Positions 20,881 to 31,945 of a stretch of DNA of 34,142 bases are shown here, piece by piece. The notes beneath the pieces were generated by a model. That model did no database searches and had not been told where the DNA came from. It worked only from the letters and a program-made list of their open reading frames with translations. Positions within the stretch are counted from its first letter, which is position 1. Every line of letters starts with the position of its first letter. The position numbers and the translations under genes are program-made. The DNA is from Schoenoplectus triqueter (taxonomy: Eukaryota; Streptophyta; Magnoliopsida; Poales; Cyperaceae): assembly GCA_964058805.1 (NCBI GenBank), contig CAXKVV010000175.1:1-34142 (forward strand). The letters are read 5' to 3'.

Positions 20881-22520
20881 TCTCTAAAAATTCATGTGCA
20901 TCGTTCTCGCCAAATAACAAAAAAAGTAATTACTTTCATTCTCCTCCAATATATGTTCTCTCTTGTGCCAAGCGTTAATTGATAATGCCATCTTCTATAA
21001 TTTGTGAAAATAATTCTGTGATTTTTGGCTATATCATGAATATAACAGTGGATTCCTCTTATGAATTGATATTCTGTGAATAGATGATCAAAGGGTTCTT
21101 CAACATCGAAACACATGTGACATATGCTAACCAATTGTCATCATCTTCTCTTTAAATTATTCATTGTTAATGTTGTATTTGTGAACATCAATCAAATGAA
21201 GACTGATACTCTAAGAGGTGCTTTTAATTTTCAAAGATTGGGTAATGAGGTTCAGATGGTCGGGTAATCTTGTATGAATTTGCAATATGCGCTAGCCATG
21301 TATTATCTACTTTGAATTCATTGTGTCTCATCTGACTGATCTTGCAAAGTGATATTGTTCTAAGCTCTTGTAGTTGATTGTGAACCTTTAACATGTCATT
21401 ATGAAATGACAATTTTCATCGTCCTCCTTGTAATACTTCTTCTATTGTGTACTTTTGTTGCGTGGAATTCATATTTAATATTAGATATAGTTCTTGTAAC
21501 AAGTACATAAACCAACAATCCTGAAGAATGTTATTTTTCTGTTTCTAACCTTTAATATAATGGAGCAATTAAATGAGATTTTTAATTTTACCATATTTTC
21601 AGAAGAGTGAGGCGTGCTTGTTTTCTACAGGCCTAAATACCTCATTGTCTGTAGGAGTAGCTTCTTTCCATCATTTTTTTGTATTAACCATTGTCACATC
21701 CATTTGACTATGAGGAATTAATTTATTATATGCAGATCCCTGATTTTCGGACCTCCATGATTCTTCATCATTGTTATAATTTTTCAATTGACCAAACACA
21801 ACAGTTTTTATCATCTTTCTTGTATCCATGCTAAAGAAATCACCTTATAATGTTGTCAATGGCTTTAATGACCCATTTTAGTAAGAGAAATAGGGACATA
21901 AAATAAACTATTTTTTATTGATAAAACCACATTGACTAGGATCCATCTCCCTGCTATAGACAAATTAGTAGCTTGCCTTCTTGGTAAGATATTTTGGATT
22001 TCATCTATCATTGACTTATAATATTGTCATGATATTCTTTTATCTGATATAAGTAGCCTCAAATATTTCATTGAAAATGTAGATAATTTATGTTGTATGA
22101 TGCTTGACAGTTGTTCAACATGCTGTATTGTCATCGATATGACTAAAAGCTATGATTTATTAATGTGTATCTTTAACCTTGATATACTTTCAAATATATC
22201 CTGTATCACTTTCATGAGACTCAATTATTATGGAATTAGCTTGAGAAATATTAATGTGTCATTAGCATATTATAAACAGCTTCTATATCCCGGATAGATG
22301 GATTTTAGCACCTAAATCTCATTTAACTTTTGTATCCATACTGCTAGCCAACATTCATGGCTATATTGAAGAGATATGGTGATAGAGGATCTCCTTATCT
22401 AACACCTCTTCTCAATTATATTGTTCTTCCCGCTACTGAGTTCAAGATTACTTGAGAGTGACCTTGTAGCATCAATTTTTCAATCCATGTGTTTACCCTT
22501 GAAAAATCTCAAAGATTAAA
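20880..22520 (-). mobile_element. Decayed LINE (L1-type non-LTR retrotransposon) fragment
   Basis: On the minus strand the RT palm reads RRGVR-stop-GDPLSPYLFNIA around 22360-22410; the stop TAA at 22395-22397 stands where the family has Q. The catalytic box follows in another frame as YANDTLIFLK (22240-22269), where the family has YADD. KYLRLLISDKRIS, typical of the region after the palm in plant LINEs, occurs near 22030-22070. At 20892-21134 the C-terminal zinc knuckle (zf-RVT) reads CHMC, then HLF, with tyrosine in place of the last cysteine, followed by FVIWRERCT. The endonuclease and 5' part are missing, as in most LINE copies. I see no poly(A) tail. It is inactive. Confidence 0.82.
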
Positions 22521-22639
22521 CAGCTGAATAATTAAGAATGAAGATCAATTGTCAATAATAAATCATAAAGAAGAGAGCAAGGAAGAGAGGGACCACCAGC
22601 CAGAAGAAGTCGCTGTCGAATTCTGGAGCAACTTTATTT

Positions 22640-23035
22640 GTCCCATAAGGAAATTCTAGGCACAAAATAAAGGGTATAAATACCCCACCATCCGCTATCC
22701 ACTCGGCATGAGTAACAGCCGAGAGGATCAAGAGAGAAGGGAGATCTCTCGGGTGTCACCATGTGATCATACTTTTTCTGACAAGTGGAACCCACCTGGT
22801 AGCCCCTTATAAGCAGCTTCAACAGTCTGAACCTAGCTTATCCATTCAATCTAACCCCAGAACAAAAGCATTAATCCCACAAGGAAATCTTAAGTGTGAA
22901 GCAAGGATATAAATACCCCGTTAATTGCTGTTCATTCGAGGTGGATGATCCTCAGGAGATTCAAGAGAGAGAAATCTCCTGATGGGTCATCCATCTGATC
23001 ATTCTTCACTGACAGGTGGACCCCACACCTCAGTG
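22640..23035 (+). repeat. Duplicated cassette: TATA box plus hairpin (period 233)
   Basis: Unit 1 is about 22640-22800 and unit 2 about 22876-23035. In both, TATAAATACCCC (22675 and 22908) is followed 35 bases later by a hairpin (from 22710 and 22943) whose loop contains AAGAGAGA. GATCAT and TGACA-GTGGA-CCCAC come next. The stems differ in sequence between units but both still pair. Confidence 0.75.
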
Positions 23036-23189
23036 ACAGACATCAAGGAAGTCAAGATTGAACCCTAAAAATCTACCCTCAGAGCAAACCCTAAGAACTG
23101 AAGCAGTATAATCCCTGCACAAACGAGGATTGTGTCAATGCCAAGCCAGTATTCTGATACAGCCAATCACAAGAAATTTCAATGTGATT

Positions 23190-23430
23190 TTGCTTTCAAG
23201 GCTGATCAGGTGCCAAAGCTGTGAGCAACCACCTGACAATGCCCTGATTTGTGCCAATTGTTGACAAGTAATCAACTTTTGACCAAGTCACTCTCATGAA
23301 CATGAATTAGAAGTTAATTTCACAAGACTGATCAGATGTCAAAGCTGAGAGCAACCATCTGATCAAGTCTAGATTTGTATCAATTGTTGACAAGTAATCA
23401 ACTTTTGATCAAGTCAAACCCCAATAAGCA
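23190..23430. repeat. Tandem duplication, period about 125
   Basis: Unit 1 starts at about 23190 and unit 2 at about 23316. Both carry GCAACCA-CTGA, then CAATTGTTGACAAGTAATCA, then ACTTTTGA-CAAGTCA, with the last two blocks nearly identical. Non-coding. Confidence 0.85.
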
Positions 23431-23838
23431 TTAATACAAGTCTAATTGATGTTTAATTAGGGTGGTTTCTGCAAGAGAGAGATATTTAGCAGAGACACTA
23501 AGCTATAATTAAAATCTGGGATTAATTCAAAGAGGAAAACAGAGTTTTCTTGACAAAAGAATTTTTAATTCAAAGAGACAGGGGTAAAAATGGAATTAAA
23601 AATTACAGGGGTAATTATCATGAATTTAGAGATTTTTGGTGAAAATTTCATGATTTTTGGATAAGTGGAGCTATTAAAATAAATTCAGAGAAGATAAAAT
23701 AGATTAAAAAAAGGAGATCAAGGGCTCAGATTTAATCAAGGGTTCATCTGGGTGCAACTTGGGGACAGAGACTCATCTGGGTGCAAACTGGGGATCTCAA
23801 ACATGCACACACAGAATCAGAGAAGAGAGAGAGTGTGT

Positions 23839-24217
23839 GTCACGTGTCAACACCTCATTGGGCCACCTCAGCATGACTGTGCCACGTGTCAGCATCTCAT
23901 TGGTCCACGCTAGTAAGTGGACCCCACCCAGGCACGAGTCACCTGACAGGTGGGCCCCACCTCAGTGCCACGTGGCAGTCATTCAATGGTCCACCTCACC
24001 CAACCCTATGACACATGACAGCATCAGAGTGAGCCACCTCAACAGCTGAGTGCCACGTGGCACTTCCCTATTGGTCTACCTCACCATTGTGGGCCCCACC
24101 ATACCACAAGATGACTGACAAGTGGGCCCCAGATTGGTGCCATGTCATCACACAGTGTACACAGATGTTACAGATGGCTTCTTCTGGTTGGTACAAATCA
24201 GCACAAACACACACGTG
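23839..24217. repeat. G-box (CACGTG) tandem array, period about 85
   Basis: CACGTG occurs at 23841, 23883, 23969, 24054 and 24212, with another at 24553. The copies at 23883, 23969 and 24054 lie in units of 86 and 85 bases that each read GTGCCACGTG, a CATT-CA-TGGTCCAC-like or TATTGGTCTACC block and a CC-CACCTC/GGGCCCCACC block. CACGTG in the context GCCACGTGTC/GGC is a classic bZIP/ABRE site. Confidence 0.8.
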
Positions 24218-25396
24218 GCACTACTAGTCAGAGCCACCTCAGCCCATCATTAATCAGATCATTAGTGTTAAGGGGTGGTTCATTAAAAAAGTAACCAATC
24301 AAACTTTGCCACCTCAGCACATTAATGCTAATCAATTGCCAATTAAGCTTACAGATCTAAACCCTTAGATCTGACATGTGGGACCTAACAGTCAGAACGA
24401 TGAAAGTAGGTACATGAATAAAGCCATGGACTAAGTCTATCCAATTTACTTACCCAATTCAACAAAGCCGAATTCAAAATGAAAGCAAAAGGGAAATGAA
24501 CCTGGTCTAAGCACTTTAGGCCTCTGGTTCTCCCTCCTCCTTTGCTTTGGCCCACGTGCGCCTGGATCATCCAGCCTAGTCGAGCATTCACCCCGCTCTC
24601 TCTTCTTCTTCTCCTCACGCGCGATCGCTGTCTTCTTCCCATGGCGCCACACCATTGCAAAGGACTTGAAAACAATTGATAAACATCAACGCATCAGTCA
24701 GAAGGATGAGAACAAGAGCATAGTAGTGAGGGAGAGTATTGAATAATGATTTTATCTCGGCTTGAGTTGAAGCAGCAAGGGCGTACCTTTGGAGAGATGC
24801 AATCAAGTGCTTTGAACACTAAATTGAGCACACAGAGAGTTTCTTTGTGCTAAGGCGACGCTAATTAATAAGCAATTACAAAGCAATGTAGTAAGAGGAA
24901 GGTCTGAAGGTGAAGAGTTGATAAAGGCAGTGGCAAAGAGGCAGATCTAATAGGTGCTCTAGAAGCCGAATTGAGTGATCATAGAGCTTAGTTAGATTAA
25001 GACGATGCTCATTGATATAGATTGAGAGAGAAATTGAATGAAATATTATGAATTTGACTAAGAGGGGAGACGAGTCGGAAGTGCAACTCAGAAATTGAGT
25101 GAATAACTATGCAATTGAAAAGAGAAAGGGGTGTTAGCAACAAGATGAAAGTGTTTAAATATGGTGTAGCAGTGAGGGGCCACTCACCAGTTGAAACAGG
25201 TGCTCAATTGAGGTCAACTGAGTCATGACACAGTCAAAGAGCAGTAACAGAAACGGTTATAGCAGTCCGGCAACAAACACAACCCAATCTCAGCCATCCA
25301 AGCAAGTAGAATGGAGAGCTAGGATCTACCCAAGCTGGCAATCCGACCCAGAGGCAGCCAACCAATCACAGTCAAGCAAATTGGCCAATTGAGGCC

Positions 25397-25404
25397 TATA
25401 TAAG
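25397..25404 (+). promoter_or_regulatory. TATA box candidate in the repeat-rich block
   Basis: TATATAAG preceded by GGCC and upstream CCAAT motifs (25369, 25385). A purine-rich leader-like stretch follows. No gene is seen downstream, so if used it would drive a non-coding or transposon transcript. Confidence 0.35.
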
Positions 25405-25783
25405 CTGAGAACCAGCAACAAGAAAAGGGACCAATCGGAGAGAAGTTAGTACAGAGCAAACACACACACTTACACATTTCATCAGTGATCACTCACTAGT
25501 GTAGAGAAAGAGATTGTAAGAGTTGAAAAGGAGAATTTGGCTGATTTGCATTTCTATAAAGGAATTCAAGGTAATTAGCTATGCAAATCGATTCAATTGG
25601 TGTTTTTTGTGCATTTCTCTCTATAAAGTTGAGTTCTGAGTATCCAACTGTACATGTTAGATAGTCAATTTGGTTTCTTTCTTGTTCTTATTATCTCTTT
25701 TTCTGAAAATTTGCTCTTTTCTTCCATTTCTGTACTGTTCCTCTTTTGAACAATCTCAATTAGCACTAATTGATTGAATCCAA

Positions 25784-26325
25784 TGAGCCACTGGCCCAAT
25801 TACAAGATGATTGGAGAGCCTTTAGGCCTCGATCAGTCACAAACATCAAGAATTCATAGTTTAATTGTTGTCGTGTCGATTTTCTATTGAGAATTTTCAT
25901 TTCAATTCAATTCTTTGCTTCTATCTGGACAATAATCAAATGATAAAGATTTTCTATTCTTTAATTATCCCAATCTGCATGATCTTGATTGATTGAGTAG
26001 TTAATTTTTACAATTTTATAACGAATATACTGATTCTGACACAAATCAGTATATCGTCAAGTTCCAGAGGCGAATTAATCTCAATCGTTGTAATCTCAGT
26101 AAATCATTGACCCTAGCAATAGTTGGATGAACCTTTAGACTTGAGAGGTGTCAATTGAGTGCAATAATCCAGTGAATATCAAGAATTTTGATGAGTTCAG
26201 AGCCAATGCCGATTAGTCTCGCGCACAACCAATTGGTATTGTGCTTCAACACCTTACAACTCAGTGAGCCACTGTCCCTAGCTAAAGCTGGGTGAGCCTT
26301 TAGGCCTAAGAGGTGTTAATTGAGT
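25784..26325. repeat. Three diverged copies of a ~60-bp motif
   Basis: Copies lie at 25784-25835, 26097-26159 and 26261-26325. They share GAGCCACTG-CCC or its variant, a short spacer with TTGG/CTGGG, GAGCCTTTAGGCCT or GAACCTTTAGACTT, and in the last two GAGAGGTGTCAATTGAG-like ends. Copies two and three are about 165 bases apart. Non-coding. Confidence 0.7.
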
Positions 26326-27572
26326 ATGCAAGATCGATAAGCATTCCAAATTGGAGAGAAATTAAGAACGGTACCAATCGGTACCATTCACTTCTAAGCC
26401 ATAAGTGCTTCAGCACGATTATCAGTGAATGATATCTCTCATACTCATCTAAGATCACCTTAATACACCTAGGAGATACTCATTGAACTTGCAATTAGCA
26501 AAGATTTTAATCAATTTTGATAAATTTGACAAAGGAAACATCTCTGTACCAATTTCGATCGGTACACTAGTTGGTACCATCGCACGACACTAGCCACTGT
26601 ATGGATTTCCAATCAGATACCACAGGGAGACTCTACGCATTGGAACGATACTAAAGCACAGGTCTGATCGGAGGAGAAAAGCTCCGACCGTCGGGAACGC
26701 CACCTAGCACGGATCTTAATGTATCGGGAAGTCAGAGGCTGAGGGGATCTCATTTGCACGATTATTGAAGCGTTCATCAATCTTAAAAGACCATCAGTGG
26801 ATGAGATCTATCAAGAGTTTAGGAGATTAAATGAGAACAAATCTGGGCCTTAGATCTATTAAGCACGTATCTTAGCTAAATCCAGTGGCCCAAGTGCATT
26901 TGAACATTTGAATAAGAAATCTGCACTAATCTCAGCACGATCCAACGGGTTATATTAAATGCTGCATTTGATTATAGCCCAGAATAAGAGCCGGCCCAAC
27001 TCAGAGAAAGTAAAAGAAAAATAAACTGGGCCCAACAGTAAAAATTAAAAGGAAATTAAATCTCAGCCCAATTGTTAAAGCCCAAAACTCAATAAACAAC
27101 AGAAAATTAAAAATAAAGAGTAAATAAATCATTTGGAAACTCTCCTAAAATCCAAATTAACTCAAATTTATTTCTAAAAATTCTTTGTTTTTCATAATAT
27201 TTTTATATGTAAAAACATTTCAATTTTAAAAATTTTACTGTATTGAATCAATTTAAAAGCAAAATGACATTGTTTGCTTTTTCCCTATTTGACCAAACTT
27301 TGACTTGCTATTTTGGCTATTGTAAAAATTCTAAAAATTCAAATAAAATTCTGAATAATAGCCAACTATTTTTCTATTATTTTTGTAAGTAATTTTTCTA
27401 TAAAAATAAAGAGAGTTAAAAATAAAAATAAAATCACCTTTGTAATTGAGATAATAATAAAGGGTATTATCTTGTTAATAAAATCAATAATAAATGCAAT
27501 AATTCTTTTGCATTTTAGGGGTGATTAAAAGAACTCACACAAGAGGTGTAGAGCAACAGAGTATTTTTACAC

Positions 27573-28060
27573 AAGTAATGTAACGCTCATAACAGTCAGT
27601 TAGTAACAATTAGGACAAGAACATCCTAACACCTGCCAAGAAGACAATTGAGACAGCTACATCAACACTACGAGTGTGCTGACTTCAAAAGGAGAACATT
27701 ATAATGTCTGAAGATGTGACATCACAATGACTGAAATTGATGATCCATTGATCATTAATATACTGACTATCTCCTAGGATTAGTAGTGTACAGATGAGGG
27801 ATGAGGAGTATCTTTTGCAAAAAAACAATGATGTCCTTATATAAGGAATCATTGTAACGATTCCTTGAATCATTATACGATTAACTAAAGTGTTGTAACG
27901 ATTTCTTAAATCATTATACGGTTTACCATATCGTTGTAACGCTCTACAAGATATTGGCAACTTTTCTACCATATCGTTGTAACGCTCTACAAGCATTGTA
28001 ACCTCTGTTGTAACGCTCCACCATTTTTTCTTTTGCTAAAAGATACAACTACTATATATA
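27573..28060 (+). repeat. Repeats around TTGTAACG, with promoter-like elements
   Basis: TGTAACG or TGTAACC occurs seven times (near 27579, 27853, 27894, 27933, 27976, 27999 and 28009). CATATCGTTGTAACGCTCTA appears twice, at about 27927 and 27970. A palindromic TATA sequence CCTTATATAAGG lies at about 27836-27847 and TATATATAG at about 28053. A TGACATCACAATGAC pair of bZIP-type sites lies at about 27716. This resembles a plant viral or retroelement promoter in layout only; no coding partner is seen. Confidence 0.55.
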
Positions 28061-28897
28061 GACGACAAAGATTATGTGAATCACATATCCAGATACAGAG
28101 AGGGAAAATACAACGTTCTTTTATCCGAGAAAAAAATGAACCCAAAAGATATCCAAATTTCAATATGTACAAGAGTAACAGAAGCAAAATATAGTGACTT
28201 TAGGGTACTAATCACATCAGTACAATATAAAATTGCCTCATTTATGAATATAACTAATTGTTATAAAAACAAAACACCAAAAAAAAAAAAAACAAATCCC
28301 CCTCCCAAAAAGAGAACTGCCAAAAATATACGGATAATTGTCCTAGATTCTTCACCTTCGGAAAGCTTTTTGTATGTCATGACTCATATGTCAAAAGCTG
28401 GTCACATAATTTAATTTTCCTATAAGCATTGAAGTTTTGCTTATTGCTACAAAGCGCATCATTGATCTGCAATTAGCTTTTCTGTTGGAATTTTAATGAA
28501 GCAAAATAATTTCGTGAGAAAAAATGGGAAGCTCGTAATCTAAATTAATCGATTGAAAGTTTGCTGATCCCATGAATAATTATAATGGCATATATTTTTT
28601 TTAGAATATTTTTTTATTTTCGTGCAGAAAGCTTTAATCCAAGTAATTAAAAATCAAGTTTGATAGTTCCGTAGAATAGATCATCAGAAAAACTATTTAT
28701 TTTTTAGGAGCAACTTGTGAAATTTGGCAACCGAACAAAAAAAACATTTTTCGATTTCAAAATTGATGTATTATTACCAGTTAAGTAAGAATACCTACTT
28801 TAAATAAAGCAACCAAACTCGTCTGTTTCTAATTTGTCCATATTAGTTGGGACTTGAGACTCTTTGACGTTATATTAATTTAAGAATCTTAAAATAA
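28061..28897. other. AT-rich intergenic DNA
   Basis: An A-rich run with C-rich tail lies at about 28275-28310. Frames here have low complexity and no recognisable domain. I see nothing else. Confidence 0.5.
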
Positions 28898-29254
28898 AGT
28901 GTAATTTTAGTGTACATTCAATTTATATAGTACATCCATTTTTTACTGTACTTTTTTTGGCAAAATATTGCTCAAATTAAAAAAATAAAAATAAAAATGT
29001 ATGTATGATTGTTTAGATAGAATATATATTAAATTTGAAATAATTTGGAATTTAATTGGTAATCCATCGCAAAGTCATTAAAAATCCACTATTAAAATTT
29101 TTAAATTGTAACACTTTTAGTTTGGTTAAATACACATTCTAAGCCAATAGAAGCATATTTATGATTTTGGTTTTTTAATTAGAGTAGTATTTTAAAAAAA
29201 AGTACCATCAAAATTGGAAGTACCATAAAGTTAGATGTATACTAGAATTACTCT
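28898..29254. mobile_element. Long-inverted-repeat MITE
   Basis: The ends read AGTGTAATTTTAGTGTACAT and, reverse-complemented, AGAGTAATTCTAGTATACAT. Inside, the arms share AGTAC/GGTAC blocks and GTACTTTTTTT followed by AAAATA-T-CTC-AATTAAAAAA in inverted order, for about 95 bases each. Non-coding, with flanks too AT-rich to call a duplication. The end resembles that of the element at 18531 (GTAAATCTAGCGTAC). Confidence 0.72.
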
Positions 29255-31335
29255 AAACTAAATTTATGTAGATCTAAAATTACAAATATCAAATTACTAG
29301 TTTTATGAATCCGTAATTTACATATATTAATATATACCAAATAAAAATTATAAAATTTAGTATACATTTTCGCTTGTTGATTGACATAAAATTATAAGAA
29401 TCTAAACCTTATTATTATATGAAATGTTTAATAACACCCAAATTTAATTTAATATTTTGGTGCACAACTAATTTATAGATCTAAGAATAAGTCTATGAAA
29501 AATTTATGTACAATATGATGTAAATTTCTATTTCTGACAAATTCAAGCCCGTTATTTTTTGTCACACAGTCCTCCATCATGCATTCTCAATTTCTCATTC
29601 CGAAAACGATATTTTCTTTTTCTTTTTGCAAAAAAATGTATATATTGGTTGAATATGGTTTGATTTTTTTTGGATGTTTTATATAATTTATATTTCGGTT
29701 GAATAATCCAAATATTGGTAGGTCTTTATGGAGCTTGTGGGGCCCAATTACAGCAAAAGAGAACCTTTCCAATTAAAAACCTGGACCACAATCTCCATAA
29801 AGGCTGAAGTGAGTTCTCATTACAATTACATGAAATTGGCATTTGGTACTCTGCTAGTTGCACCAATCCATGGCCATTGCCCATTGCCCATTGCCAAGAA
29901 AACAAGCCTCCTATTAGGTCATCTGCCGTGTGGGGGCCGCATTTTGCGGGATCCACTGGATGCCTCCTTCGTTCTGACCACTCATCATTCAAGAATTGAC
30001 CCGGCCCCACTTGGGACTTGTAAAATCAGATGAAAGCTGCATATAGTTTTTGTGGCTGAAATCACACTTCACAGTAAATCACAAGCAAATAGTGTTTGGA
30101 GTCTCTTTTTCTTTGTTCCCTGAAAAGTAGGAAAGCTGAGATACTGATGGAGTTAACTTTGCACGTTTGAAAAGTAATACGTACACGATTTTTAAACTGA
30201 AAAAAAAAATAATTTTAACTCTATTGTATTTGTATGTAATTTCTCTGACAATTAATATTTAACGTCTTTCTGATAAATAATTATCTCAAAAATCATATAA
30301 ATGTCAACTGAAGTAAGATCATACTATGTTTTGCAGACTGTGACTGATTATACACACTATATTTGATATTACAAATTCCTGTTAGTATTTTTTTTATTGG
30401 TTAATAAATAACAAGATACGGATGCATAATTGTATTATGCCTTAATTATTAAATCATATTATTTTTTAACCTTATTTCTATGGAATATAAAAGCCCGAAC
30501 ATTAACATATATGTATATTACAAGTTACAATGCTAATGGAACTACAGATAATATGAATATTTCAAACATATCCATATCTTTTGTACAAGGAATATTTTTT
30601 AATATCGATCACAATATATTTTTATGAACAACTGATTTTACAATGCATTAATTCAATATAGACGTAAACTTTCACAAACATTTTTCTAAATATTATTATT
30701 TCAAGAGTAACATCGTAATTAATGTATAGTTTTCAAGAGTTATGTGGTGTTTTGTTTAATTTATTGCAAACGATAAGTCACTAAAGTGATTGGACCAAGG
30801 CATCATGACGTGTTTAGTTCTCTATCAATAGTAACTTAAATTATTGATTAAAACAGGATAAACAACTTTGACTGTTCGTTCTTAGCTTTGATGAAATCAT
30901 GTATCACATTTTGTACGGGCATAACACATGTCATTATTGATGAATATTACTATGCCTAATTTATGAGATTCTCAGGATTTACTATGCGGTTAAAGTTTTT
31001 AAACTGTGACATCATTACTTTTTTATTTTATTTAAATCTCTTTATCTTTTTGAATTTAAAGACTAATATAAAATAATTTCTCTCTTCTTATTTAAAATAA
31101 TATATGTATTAACTCTTAAAATGATTTTAACTTTTATTATATGATCCTTTATAAATCATTATATGTTTCATTATAATTTTTATAATAATAATAATTATTA
31201 TTATTATTTAGCATTTAAAAATATTATAGCTAAATTATTTAATGTGAAAATTTATATTGCTAATTACTTATTTAAAAACTATATTATCGGGACGAAATTC
31301 GAGTTACGACCCTAGTTTACAACAATTATTGTTAG
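29255..31335. other. Intergenic DNA with one GC-balanced island
   Basis: Most is AT-rich with no gene. The part 29725-30035 is clearly less AT-rich, contains GGGGCCCAATT and a short CCATTGC repeat (about 29871-29895), and is open in two frames, but neither protein has a recognisable domain. It may be a fragment of regulatory or transposon DNA. Confidence 0.4.
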
Positions 31336-31945
31336 TAGGGATGCCAAATTGCCAATGGATCAACTAGGCCATGAAATCTCATAACTTGTTTTTGTGTTAC
31401 AGGGGGGCAATCTATAACTTCCTGATTAGACGATTAGCCATCAGATCATTTATAATTATTTTTTTATTTATATTTGATTTAAGCTGTCAGATCATCTTTT
31501 TTTTTCAGATCATTTCTACTTTTTTTATTCGATTTATGCTATCGCATAATTTATAATTTTTTTTAGTTTTTATTCAATCTAAGCTATCAGATCTTGTACA
31601 ATTATTTTTATTTTTATTCGATTTAATCTAAATGTGTATGAATATATTATTTTAATTAATATTGAAATTCAAAACTAATTAAAAATACAATTAAATGAGT
31701 CAACCTAAGACTGAACCGGGGCCATCTATTGATTAGGTTGGGAGGTTCATATCAATGCATGTGATGGCAAGACTCTGCCATTATGTTTATGATATGTGGA
31801 GTTCACAAAATAAAAATTGACACATATTAGCTAAATTTAGATCGTTTAACCTTTTTTGAATAGTTTAAATTAATGCATGACAGGATCCTTCCATCACTTT
31901 TATGGATCCTTAGGTTGGGTATGGTCAAAATTTAACATCTCTACT
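31336..31945. mobile_element. Possible degenerate hAT-like element
   Basis: The ends read TAGGGATGCCAAATT and, reverse-complemented, TAGAGATGTTAAATT. The flanking 8-mers do not match well. Inner blocks with GGTTGGG are of the kind common in plant hAT MITEs. It would contain the minisatellite at 31434-31630. Confidence 0.35.
31434..31630. repeat. Minisatellite of about 46 bp, four to five copies
   Basis: Units start with AGC-TCAGATCAT or variants (about 31434, 31482, 31538, 31583) and continue with a T-rich stretch ending in TTATTCGATTTA or TTATTCAATCTA. Copies are diverged and one is shortened. Non-coding. Confidence 0.7.

Larger units (their letters stand above)
22521..27560. other. Large non-coding block built of diverged tandem duplications
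   Basis: No frame with a recognisable domain exists here. The block holds at least four separate tandem duplications (periods near 233, 125, 85 and 165 bases), three TATA boxes and six CACGTG palindromes. Composition is less AT-rich than on either side until about 27000, after which it becomes AT-rich. Long LTRs of some gypsy lineages (Tat/Ogre) can reach several kilobases and contain such repeats, so a solo LTR is one reading. I could not find matching TG and CA ends with a 5-bp duplication. Confidence 0.4.

Noticed and set aside
22940..23000. Hammerhead ribozyme (retrozyme)
   Set aside because: CTGATGGG recalls the CTGATGA core, but the GAAA box and the third conserved part are not in place. 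The segment is a plain hairpin.
24385..24675. Minus-strand frames rich in arginine
   Set aside because: Arginine richness follows from the CTTCTT and CGCG text; two overlapping frames are open, and neither has a recognisable domain.
26730..26850. A plus frame reading EAFINLKRPSVDEIYQEFRRL before a stop
   Set aside because: It looks protein-like, but the frame is under 40 codons, has no start and no recognised family, and lies in a non-coding repeat block. It could be a lost gene end.
22521..28090. Endogenous pararetrovirus
   Set aside because: TATA boxes and leader-like repeats suggested it, but there is no RT, movement protein or initiator-Met primer site (TGGTATCAGAGC) in the interval.
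28076..28414. 112-codon plus-strand frame
   Set aside because: It is lysine-rich through an A run and has no domain.
29726..30033. Two overlapping frames on opposite strands
   Set aside because: Both are open because of local composition, and neither has recognisable motifs.
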